Assembly: GCA_900549665.1 (NCBI GenBank)
Contig: URPH01000030.1
Span: 1-21,914, forward strand
Direction: 5' to 3'
Source of the DNA: an uncultured Lachnospiraceae bacterium
GTDB taxonomy: Bacteria > Bacillota > Clostridia > Lachnospirales > Lachnospiraceae
DNA: 21,914 nt
This document shows positions 16,346-21,914 of this stretch, one piece after another. A model generated the notes under the pieces. The model was given only the letters and a program-made list of their open reading frames with translations, did no database searches and had not been told where the DNA came from. Both the position numbers and the translations under genes were made by a program. Within the stretch, counting starts at the first letter, position 1. Each line of letters starts with the position of its first letter.

Positions 16346-17107
16346 ATGGCGGACCTGACAACGCAGTTGTTGGTACAGGCGAGGACGGGCGATAAAAAAG
16401 CCAGAGATACATTGGTCGAGGACAATCTGGGACTGGTTCATTATATTGTGAAAAGATTTTTAAACCGGGGATATGAGGCTGAGGATTTATTTCAGATCGG
16501 TTGTATCGGACTGATGAAGGCAATTGATCAGTTTGATATTTCTTATCAGGTAAAATTCTCAACCTATGCTGTCCCTTTGATCACAGGTGAAATCAAACGT
16601 TTTATCCGTGATGACGGGTTGATCAAGATTTCGCGTAGTCTGAAAGAAAACAGCTATCATATCATGAAGGCATCGGAAAAATTTATGCAGGAATACAACA
16701 GACAGCCGTCGATGCATGAACTTGTGGAGGTGACCGGCCTTTCGGACGAAGAAATTGTTATGGCTATGGAGATCAATACACCGGTAGAATCGATATACCA
16801 GACAGTCTATCAGGCTGACGGAAACGAGATTTATCTGATTGACCAGATATCGCAGAACGGATATGTCAATTCCTTAGTATGCAGTAAGGATGATACAGAA
16901 AAAGAAAAACTGATCGACCATATTGTTTTAAATGAATTGATGGATGGTCTTGATGAGAATGAAAAAAGGCTGATACAGTGGCGTTTTTATGAAGAAAAGA
17001 CACAAACAGAAATCGCAAAGCTTTTGAATGTCAATCAAGTGCAGATCTGCCGGATGGAAAAAAAGATTGTAAGGAAAATGCGCGAAAAGATAGAAGGAAA
17101 GGATTAG
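16346..17107 (+). CDS. sigF: Forespore RNA polymerase sigma factor sigma-F
   Basis: A 253-residue group 3 sigma-70 factor active in the forespore. Region 2 contains VKRFLNRGYEAEDLFQIGCIGLMKAIDQFD and KFSTYAVPLITGEIKRFIRDDG, closely resembling Bacillus SigF. Region 3 is about 95-150, and region 4 has the helix-turn-helix TQTEIAKLLNVNQVQICRME. The ATG at 16346 has only a weak GGTGA-type ribosome binding site, so translation is probably coupled to spoIIAB. In Bacillus the next genes are spoVA; here a transporter is interposed. Confidence 0.97.
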   Translation: MADLTTQLLVQARTGDKKARDTLVEDNLGLVHYIVKRFLNRGYEAEDLFQIGCIGLMKAIDQFDISYQVKFSTYAVPLITGEIKRFIRDDGLIKISRSLKENSYHIMKASEKFMQEYNRQPSMHELVEVTGLSDEEIVMAMEINTPVESIYQTVYQADGNEIYLIDQISQNGYVNSLVCSKDDTEKEKLIDHIVLNELMDGLDENEKRLIQWRFYEEKTQTEIAKLLNVNQVQICRMEKKIVRKMREKIEGKD

Positions 17108-17152
17108 CATTGGCTAACTTAATGAAGTTGATTTGATAAAATCAGAAGGAAA

Positions 17153-17166
17153 TTAGTTTAAACTAA
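17153..17166. promoter_or_regulatory. 14-nt palindrome, candidate operator for the transporter gene
   Basis: TTAGTTTAAACTAA is a perfect palindrome. It lies about 30-60 nt upstream of a plausible promoter (TTGTCT at 17193, 16 nt, TATAAT at 17215-17220). The TTAG...CTAA half-sites resemble operators of the DtxR/MntR metal-regulator family, but the match is by eye only. Confidence 0.45.
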
Positions 17167-17192
17167 CTTGACAAAAATAAAATTTTTGAGTA

Positions 17193-17220
17193 TTGTCTTA
17201 TTTGCGCGGGATAATATAAT
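17193..17220 (+). promoter_or_regulatory. Candidate sigma-A promoter of the transporter gene
   Basis: TTGTCT, a 16-nt spacer and a perfect TATAAT. Transcription would begin near 17227 and leave a leader of about 160 nt. I saw no recognisable riboswitch fold in the leader. Confidence 0.5.
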
Positions 17221-17387
17221 ACATGCTGCAAAATTATATAAACATTTGAAATATTTTGTAAAAGCGAACAGCTTGCGGACGTTTTTGGAGTATGCATATC
17301 GAATATCCGATCGCGGAGAAGAAGCCGGAGAAGATGTGTATAGCGGGCACCGACAGCTGCATTATGATAGAATCGAGGAGTTACGAT

Positions 17388-18278
17388 ATGATAAATATGA
17401 TTTGGGATTGCTTTCTGGATGCTTTAATAGACAGCTTAAAGATATTGCCCTTTTTGCTGCTCACCTACGTGGTCATGGAGTATCTGGAGCATCGTATGAA
17501 AGAAACATCCAAGGATGCTATTCGCAAATCCGGCAGGCTGGGACCTTTGTTTGGTGCAGCTTGTGGGATTATTCCACAGTGTGGTTTTTCGGCAGCGGCA
17601 TCCAATTTATATGCCGGAAGAGTTATTACAATCGGAACGTTGATTGCGGTATATCTGTCAACATCCGATGAAATGCTGCCAATTTTGATATCCGAGCAGG
17701 TGCCCTTTTCCGTTATGTTGAAGATACTTGGACTGAAGTTTGGGATTGCTTTGATCATGGGATTTATTGTGGACTGGATTTTTGCAAGAAGCATGCATAT
17801 GAGAGCATATGCAGATCGTGTGCCGGAGGACGAGACATTCTTTATTAAAAAGTTGTGTGAAACAGAACAATGCAAATGCAATGATGGTATTTTTAAATCA
17901 GCTGTTAAGCATACGCTTCATATTATATTGTTTCTGTTGATGATTTCTTTTGCGCTGAATATCATATTAATGGCTGTAGGAGAAGAAAGTCTGTATAATT
18001 TTGTGTTGAACAAGCCGTTTGTTGGCGTATTGCTGTCCGGTCTGATCGGACTGATCCCCAATTGTGCTGCCTCGGTAGTTATCACTGATCTGTACCTGAA
18101 GGGACTGATGAGTCTCGGAGCTATGATGGGGGGACTCCTGGTAGGTGCCGGAGTTGGTCTTATTGTTTTGTGGAAGGTAAATGAATCTTTAAAGGATACG
18201 CTTCGTGTCATTGTAATTTTGTATGTGTGTGGTGTTAGTGCAGGCTTACTGTTGGATTTTCTGCATGTGGCATTGTGA
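17388..18278 (+). CDS. Putative metal (manganese/arsenic-type) transporter, ArsP_2-like membrane protein
   Basis: A 296-residue integral membrane protein with about 8-10 hydrophobic helices. Two pseudo-symmetric signatures, GIIPQCG (Pro63-Gln-Cys65) and GLIPNCA (Pro224-Asn-Cys226), show an internal duplication of the transport domain, as in the PF11449 putative manganese/heavy-metal exporters. A cytoplasmic loop (about 157-164) carries CETEQCKC, a possible metal ligand cluster. GAGGAG at 17375-17380 is 7 nt before the ATG at 17388, so that start is preferred. An in-frame ATG at 17292 adds 32 hydrophilic residues but its GGAG is only 1 nt away. Substrate and direction are not determined by sequence. 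It sits between sigF and spoVAA, where Bacillus has none. Confidence 0.82.
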   Translation: MINMIWDCFLDALIDSLKILPFLLLTYVVMEYLEHRMKETSKDAIRKSGRLGPLFGAACGIIPQCGFSAAASNLYAGRVITIGTLIAVYLSTSDEMLPILISEQVPFSVMLKILGLKFGIALIMGFIVDWIFARSMHMRAYADRVPEDETFFIKKLCETEQCKCNDGIFKSAVKHTLHIILFLLMISFALNIILMAVGEESLYNFVLNKPFVGVLLSGLIGLIPNCAASVVITDLYLKGLMSLGAMMGGLLVGAGVGLIVLWKVNESLKDTLRVIVILYVCGVSAGLLLDFLHVAL

Positions 18279-18331
18279 TCGCATAGCTGAATGCGGGACA
18301 TGAAAAAGAGAAGATAAAAAGACAAGGAAAT

Positions 18332-18367
18332 GCCGGAGGCAGATACAATTCTGTTGCCGGCTTTTTT
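18332..18367 (+). terminator. Intrinsic terminator of the transporter gene
   Basis: GCCGG..CAG pairs with CTG..CCGGC over about 11 positions with one mismatch and two G-U pairs, followed by six T. Confidence 0.8.
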
Positions 18368-18390
18368 GTAATTTTCTTTTTCTACATTTT

Positions 18391-18496
18391 ATGATATCAG
18401 GATCAAAAGGTCAAAAAGTCGTTCGTGATTGCACGATAAGACTTTTGAACTTGGGACCCACCAAACATGAGAAAGCAGCGATTTACACAGTAAATC
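18391..18496 (+). repeat. Structured dispersed repeat, copy 2 (most complete)
   Basis: The core is AAAAGTC, then TCGTGA-TT-GCACGA, then GACTTTT, with a GGATC/GACCC outer arm. A second perfect hairpin, GATTTAC-ACA-GTAAATC, follows at 18480-18496. It matches the reverse complement of 1-103 except for a few substitutions. The similarity may extend to about 18570, but the other copies in the window do not reach that far. It lies between the transporter terminator and the spoVA promoter region. Confidence 0.88.
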
Positions 18497-18574
18497 AGCG
18501 GATTTCGAATGTCTGAGAATTGCGAGAGCTGCTTTGCGGCGGAGCGATTTGTGGATATCAAGTTAGGGTCGGAA

Positions 18575-18603
18575 GTATAGATATCTATTTTTGGATCATA
18601 CTG
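18575..18603 (+). promoter_or_regulatory. Candidate sigma-G/sigma-F promoter of spoVA
   Basis: GTATA (18575-18579), a 17-nt spacer and CATACTG (18597-18603) fit the Bacillus sigma-G pattern GHATR, N17-18, CATNHTA with one mismatch at the last position. In Bacillus the spoVA operon is sigma-G-dependent, so position and family knowledge agree. A start near 18610 gives a leader of about 75 nt. Confidence 0.5.
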
Positions 18604-18683
18604 TTAAAGAGATGTTGCAGATAAAGGGCGTTATGAATTGTCTGATAGCAGATTGGGTATCTTAAAAACGGAGATGATGAAAA

Positions 18684-19301
18684 ATGGATATCGTATATAT
18701 AAAGCTGGAACCTAAAATACAACTTTCGAAAGAAAAAGTATCTGTATCTGATGTAGCGGAAATTGTATGCCGGAATGAGACAAAAAAGGAGCAGGTTAAA
18801 GCACTTTGTATTCATACATTTGGCATTGCTGAACGGGATGTTGTTACGAGCCTGTATATTGTCAATGAAATAGAAAGGCATATTAAGGATATTGTGGTTG
18901 TACCGCTAGGAGCGGAAGATGTGATTTTAGAGAGGGCGCCAAAGAAGAAGCCTTCCGGAATACTGGAAATCGGAAAGGTCATCTTTGTTTCAATGGTCTG
19001 TTTTTTTGGAACCGGATTTACAATCATGGCTTTTCATAATGATATAGGTATACGTGGGGTGTTTGAGGAAATATCATCCCTTATTACGGGAACCGGGGAT
19101 TCCGGCGTGATGGTGCTGGAGCTTTCTTATGCGTTTGGATTGATGGCGGGTATTCTTATTTTCTTTAATCATATCGGTAAGCGCAGGCTTACTAAGGACC
19201 CAACGCCAATCGAGGTGTCTATGCGTAATTATGAGGATGATGTGAATAAGACCTTGTCAGAAACATGGGACCGGGAGGGAAAGACAATTGAAGCTCCTTA
19301 A
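18684..19301 (+). CDS. spoVAA: Stage V sporulation protein AA
   Basis: A 205-residue membrane protein of the SpoVA group, required for movement of dipicolinic acid into the developing spore and out during germination. It has a soluble N-terminal domain (1-90), two hydrophobic helices (about 97-116 and 145-163), and the conserved C-terminal phrase FNHIGKRRLTKDPTPIEVSMRNYEDDV. GGAG at 18670-18673 is 10 nt before the ATG. Its 3' end overlaps spoVAB by 14 nt. It probably starts the spoVA operon under forespore control. Confidence 0.95.
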   Translation: MDIVYIKLEPKIQLSKEKVSVSDVAEIVCRNETKKEQVKALCIHTFGIAERDVVTSLYIVNEIERHIKDIVVVPLGAEDVILERAPKKKPSGILEIGKVIFVSMVCFFGTGFTIMAFHNDIGIRGVFEEISSLITGTGDSGVMVLELSYAFGLMAGILIFFNHIGKRRLTKDPTPIEVSMRNYEDDVNKTLSETWDREGKTIEAP

Positions 19302-19746
19302 GATGATAGCACTTGGATTTTCAGGAATGTCCTTTGGCTTTCTGGCATCTGCCGGAGTGTTTACGGTACTGGTGGCAGTAGGACTGGTTCCACGTTTTGC
19401 AGGTAAAACACATACAGCCGGTTATATTCTTTTATATGAAGAATTTGTCATATGGGGAACGATATGCGGAATGTTATTCAGCATATTTGAATCCGTCCAT
19501 CAAATTAGTAAGCATGTGCTAACCAGAATCGCATTTCCGACAGAAATAATCTTCGGATTCTTTACCGGATGCTTTGTTGGATGTCTGGCATTATCTATTG
19601 CAGAAATGCTGGACTCCGTTCCAATCTTTTCCAGACGGATCCGGATGCAATGGGGAATTGGTGTAGGAATATTGTTTGTTGCGCTTGGAAAAATGGTGGG
19701 AGCAATGCTTTATTATATCTGTGGAATTGGAATGGGAAAGACATGA
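19288..19746 (+). CDS. spoVAB: Stage V sporulation protein AB
   Basis: A 152-residue integral membrane protein with four predicted helices (about 5-33, 46-68, 84-108, 123-148), the normal SpoVAB layout and size. The start is TTG at 19288, inside spoVAA, with GGGAGG at 19273-19278 at suitable spacing. The first in-frame ATG at 19303 would remove five residues and lacks a ribosome binding site at good distance. The 14-nt overlap implies coupling. SpoVAB has no assigned biochemical activity beyond belonging to the dipicolinate transport complex. Confidence 0.92.
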   Translation: MKLLKMIALGFSGMSFGFLASAGVFTVLVAVGLVPRFAGKTHTAGYILLYEEFVIWGTICGMLFSIFESVHQISKHVLTRIAFPTEIIFGFFTGCFVGCLALSIAEMLDSVPIFSRRIRMQWGIGVGILFVALGKMVGAMLYYICGIGMGKT

Positions 19747-19792
19747 GTGTTAAAAAAGAGCTGACTATATAAATAAAGCGGAGGAAATACAA

Positions 19793-20302
19793 GTGGATCA
19801 AAATAAAGACAAATCTTTAACAGAACAATTTCAAAAAGAGGTAGAAGATAAAAAGAAACAGAAGCAGGAAGCCAGAGAATATGCAGAATATGTAAAGCAA
19901 ATCACACCGGCGCGCAGCCTGCCGTTGCAGATGCTGAAGGCTTTTCTGGTGGGAGGAATATTTTGTGTGATCGGACAGTTTATTGTCAATATATTAAAAA
20001 GTCTGGGCATGGAAAAGGATCCGGCGGGCACATGGTGTTCTGTGCTGCTGATTTTATTAAGCGTTATTTTGACGGGATTTAGCCGGTATCAGAAAATTGC
20101 GGACTTTGGAGGAGCCGGGGCGCTGGTTCCGATCACGGGTTTTGCCAACGGCGTGTGTGCAACTGCGGTTGAGTATCAGGCCGAGGGACAGGTGTTCGGA
20201 GTGGGAGTAAAGATATTTACCATTGCAGGACCGGTAATCCTTTATGGTATTTTTTCAAGCTGGCTGTTTGGACTTTTATACTGGCTTTGTCGTTTGTTTT
20301 AG
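19793..20302 (+). CDS. spoVAC: Stage V sporulation protein AC
   Basis: A 169-residue membrane protein. In Bacillus, SpoVAC acts as a mechanosensitive dipicolinate channel. The N-terminal 40 residues are charged (EVEDKKKQKQEAREYAEYVK) and are followed by helices at about 47-68 and 80-98, then the conserved GGAGALVPITGFANGVCATAVEYQAEGQVFG and a C-terminal helix near 140-166. The start is GTG at 19793 with GCGGAGG upstream. It is the last spoVA gene here: no spoVAD or spoVAE follows, and the next gene is an XRE regulator 144 nt away. Confidence 0.95.
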   Translation: MDQNKDKSLTEQFQKEVEDKKKQKQEAREYAEYVKQITPARSLPLQMLKAFLVGGIFCVIGQFIVNILKSLGMEKDPAGTWCSVLLILLSVILTGFSRYQKIADFGGAGALVPITGFANGVCATAVEYQAEGQVFGVGVKIFTIAGPVILYGIFSSWLFGLLYWLCRLF

Positions 20303-20340
20303 TAAAAAGGAATATGAATAACACTATCTGTTTGGGAAAC

Positions 20341-20393
20341 AAACTGGCTGTATATTCAATAAACATTTTCAGAAACCTATACTAATAGTATCA
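20341..20393 (+). promoter_or_regulatory. Bipartite promoter-like motif, copy A (upstream of XRE gene)
   Basis: CTGTATATTCAA, then exactly 18 nt, then TATACTAATAGTATCA. The TTCAAT (20355-20360) and TATACT (20378-20383) fit a sigma-A promoter with 17-nt spacing. The same two blocks recur at 21749-21801 at identical distance although the 18 nt between are unrelated. Conservation outside the -35 and -10 suggests a bound regulator. Confidence 0.6.
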
Positions 20394-20445
20394 AACAAAA
20401 CAAATAATTATAGAACAGATCAATGTTTTTGAACGGAGTATGATT

Positions 20446-20784
20446 ATGGATTTCTCGGAAATGGGCGGAAGAATAAGAAAACACAGACAGTTAAAGTCTA
20501 TGACGCAGGATGTACTTGCTGAAAAAGTCGGTGTTTCTCCTGCTTATATCGGAATGATAGAAAGAGGTGAACGTGCACCAAGTCTGGATGTTTTTATTCT
20601 GATTGCAAATGAATTGAGCGTGACGGCAGATGAGCTGTTAAACGGACTGGTTGTTGAGTGCCACAATGCCCGGCTTGCAAAATACGGGGAGCGTATTGCC
20701 AAATTGAAACATGCTGATGCAGAGCGTTTATTTGGAATGATCGATCTGATGCTTGGTATGGGTTCGGATGAGCCCGGGCTGTAA
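20446..20784 (+). CDS. XRE-family helix-turn-helix regulator
   Basis: A 112-residue Cro/C1-type DNA-binding protein. The helix-turn-helix spans about residues 7-65, with the recognition region VGVSPAYIGMIERGERAPSLD. The C-terminal 50 residues are helical with the phrase DAERLFGMIDLMLGMG, probably for dimerisation. GGAG at 20435-20438 is 7 nt before the ATG at 20446; the ATG at 20440 is too close. It is preceded by promoter-like motif A and followed by a strong terminator, so it is monocistronic. Its target is not evident; autoregulation through the motif is plausible. Confidence 0.92.
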   Translation: MDFSEMGGRIRKHRQLKSMTQDVLAEKVGVSPAYIGMIERGERAPSLDVFILIANELSVTADELLNGLVVECHNARLAKYGERIAKLKHADAERLFGMIDLMLGMGSDEPGL

Positions 20785-20814
20785 AATGTGAAAATCAATA
20801 AGGTAAAAGGCTGA

Positions 20815-20855
20815 ATGCCTATAACAGTTGAGAAAGTGTTATAGGTATTTTTTTT
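20815..20855 (+). terminator. Intrinsic terminator of the XRE gene
   Basis: ATGCCTATAACA pairs with TGTTATAGGTAT (12 bp, one G-U) around a 10-nt loop, followed by a long T-run. Confidence 0.92.
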
Positions 20856-20879
20856 ATGATATATAAAATGATGTTAGGG

Positions 20880-20910
20880 TTTTTTGACCTTTTGACCCTG
20901 ATATCATATA
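20880..20910 (-). repeat. Structured dispersed repeat, copy 3 (half-arm remnant)
   Basis: TTTTTTGACCTTTTGACCC followed by TGATATCATATA matches only the outer arm of the repeat in minus orientation. The apical hairpin and opposite arm are missing, and the sequence changes abruptly at 20880. Confidence 0.8.
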
Positions 20911-20992
20911 AAATGAAATTTTAAAATAGCAGTTTATGCGTTTTTTTTGACCGTTTTTACCAAAAAATATTAAACGTACCTTTATTTTTTAT

Positions 20993-21016
20993 ACACTACA
21001 AATGTAAGTGTAGTGT
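20993..21016. promoter_or_regulatory. Inverted repeat over the -10 region of the LytTR gene
   Basis: ACACTAC (20993-20999) and GTAGTGT (21010-21016) are perfect inverted arms separated by 10 nt. They overlap a TATACA (20990-20995) that could be the -10, so a bound protein would block transcription. No good -35 is evident. Confidence 0.45.
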
Positions 21017-21039
21017 TAAGCAATAAAGGAGAACATCAG

Positions 21040-21735
21040 GTGAAAGCAGCAATATTTACGGATGATCGCAATTTAATAAATTACAGCGGGGAATATATTA
21101 CCTTTATTTCAAACCAGATGCTGATAGAGACGGATATTGATTATTTTGGAAAGGCTGATCTTAATAATAAAGAGCTGCCAATATCAGAATATGATCTGCT
21201 TTATATTGATCTGGAGGAAACTGATTATCAGGATGTCATTCTTGAACTTACCGACCGGGTGCCTGCGGACAGAATGCCCTTTGTTGTATTTATTTCATCC
21301 GATAACCGGTACATGGAAGGAATGGGTGGAAATAAAAGCATTGCATTTATCAATAAGCCTTTTATGATCAGACCGTTTGAAACAATATTCCGCAATGTAC
21401 TTGCGCAGATAGAAGCAGATAATGGCTTTTTTGAATATTCGCTGAACAGGAAACTAGAGACGCTCAGAATAAAGGATATTGTATATTTTGAAAGTGTCGG
21501 AAGAAAAATACATATACAAAAAGGAGATGGAAGTAGTTATTTCTTCTATGGAAAACTGGATGAAATAGAGGAAAGACTGATAAATGATCTGGAATGTGAC
21601 TGCTTTTTGAGAAATCACAAGTCCTATCTGGTAAACTATAACTGGATTTACCGGAGCAGCAAAACCGAGATTACTCTTTTGAATGGACAGAGCCTGCCAA
21701 TCAGCCGCAGCTATCAGGGAATATTGGCAAACTGA
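21040..21735 (+). CDS. LytTR-family response regulator
   Basis: A 231-residue two-domain regulator. The N-terminal receiver (about 1-112) has the acidic pair Asp8/Asp9, the phospho-acceptor Asp57 in LLYIDLEE, Ser86/Ser87 and Lys106 in INKPF, so it looks phosphorylatable. The LytTR DNA-binding domain (about 128-228) includes DIVYFESVGRKIHI, FYGKLDEIEERL and FLRNHKSYLVNYNWI. The GTG at 21040 has AAAGGAG at 21025-21031; the upstream in-frame GTG at 21013 lacks a ribosome binding site. No cognate sensor kinase is in the window. LytTR regulators in Firmicutes often control peptide-pheromone, bacteriocin or surface traits. Confidence 0.9.
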   Translation: MKAAIFTDDRNLINYSGEYITFISNQMLIETDIDYFGKADLNNKELPISEYDLLYIDLEETDYQDVILELTDRVPADRMPFVVFISSDNRYMEGMGGNKSIAFINKPFMIRPFETIFRNVLAQIEADNGFFEYSLNRKLETLRIKDIVYFESVGRKIHIQKGDGSSYFFYGKLDEIEERLINDLECDCFLRNHKSYLVNYNWIYRSSKTEITLLNGQSLPISRSYQGILAN

Positions 21736-21748
21736 TTGTATTTATAAT

Positions 21749-21801
21749 AAACAGACTGTATATTCAAATTGCACTAGATTGTCCATATACTAATAATATC
21801 A
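21749..21801 (+). promoter_or_regulatory. Bipartite promoter-like motif, copy B
   Basis: CTGTATATTCAA, 18 unrelated nt, then TATACTAATAATATCA, equal to copy A at 20341 except one base in the second block. TTCAAA (21763-21768) and TATACT (21786-21791) are 17 nt apart. Transcription would proceed towards the right edge through the hairpin at 21810. Confidence 0.6.
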
Positions 21802-21809
21802 GAAGCATT

Positions 21810-21841
21810 GAGGCCGAAACAGTTGAGCTGTTTACGGTCTC
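21810..21841 (+). other. Stable hairpin downstream of motif B
   Basis: GAGGCCG..AAACAG pairs with CTGTTT..CGGTCTC with one G-U pair and one bulged A around a short loop. The T-run after it is poor (TTCTGATTT), so it may be a weak terminator of the LytTR gene or the 5' hairpin of a transcript starting at motif B. Confidence 0.5.
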
Positions 21842-21864
21842 TTCTGATTTATATGTAAAGATAA

Positions 21865-21914
21865 TATGATATCAGGGTCAAAAGGTCAAAAAGTCGTTCG
21901 TGCTTGCACGATAA
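21865..21914 (+). repeat. Structured dispersed repeat, copy 4 (cut by window edge)
   Basis: It begins TATGATATCAGGGTC and reaches the apical hairpin TCGTGC-TT-GCACGA before the window ends. Same orientation as copy 2. Relative to copy 1, the apical stem shows an A-T pair replaced by a G-C pair on both sides. Confidence 0.85.

Noticed and set aside
17168..17671. 167-residue plus-strand open frame overlapping the transporter start
   Set aside because: No ribosome binding site, conflicts with the clear membrane protein in another frame, and begins within the promoter region.
20947..20978. LytTR-type direct repeats (ACCGTTTTT and AACGTACC) upstream of the LytTR gene
   Set aside because: The spacing between CGT cores is 23 nt rather than the usual 21-22 and the flanks match poorly, so it is only suggestive.

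Overview
The window looks like a chromosomal segment from a spore-forming, low-GC Firmicute, most likely a Lachnospiraceae-type gut Clostridium. The evidence is the sporulation sigma-F operon and spoVA genes, strong AGGAGG-type ribosome binding sites, intrinsic terminators with long T-runs, AT-rich intergenic DNA and a tRNA-Pro with an A34 anticodon. Species assignment is inference. All recognised genes are on the + strand.

Left part (1-8000). A structured dispersed repeat and an AT-rich gap come first. They are followed by a GH13 alpha-amylase-type enzyme and a MacB-like export unit: ABC ATPase, secreted/anchored CARDB-like protein, and FtsX/MacB permease. Next is a 572-residue Ala/Lys/Glu-rich coiled-coil protein with a heptapeptide repeat and a C-terminal SHOCT domain. 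Clear intrinsic terminators follow the permease and the coiled-coil gene.

Middle part (7990-15533). tRNA-Pro(AGG) with its own promoter and terminator comes first, then a 57-residue DUF3006-like protein. A 502-nt near-palindromic element with a 62-bp perfect terminal inverted repeat follows. After it lie valS, folC, a 48-residue small protein that overlaps folC by 4 nt, and a zinc-ribbon/TPR membrane protein. The 0.8 kb behind that operon holds two unrelated minisatellites, with 14-bp and 52-bp units, and an intrinsic terminator.

Right part (15534-21914). spoIIAA-spoIIAB-sigF is the forespore sigma-F switch. It is followed by a putative metal transporter (ArsP_2/PF11449-like) behind a palindromic operator candidate, then a full copy of the dispersed repeat, then spoVAA-spoVAB-spoVAC. 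The order sigF then spoVA matches the Bacillus arrangement, but here the transporter and repeat separate them, and spoVAD/spoVAE are not adjacent. The window ends with an XRE repressor, a LytTR response regulator, a promoter-like bipartite motif found in two places (20341 and 21749), and a final copy of the dispersed repeat running off the edge.

The most unusual items are the 502-nt giant hairpin, the dispersed hairpin repeat with a compensatory base-pair change between copies, the duplicated bipartite promoter-like motif, and the interrupted sigF/spoVA region without spoVAD/E.
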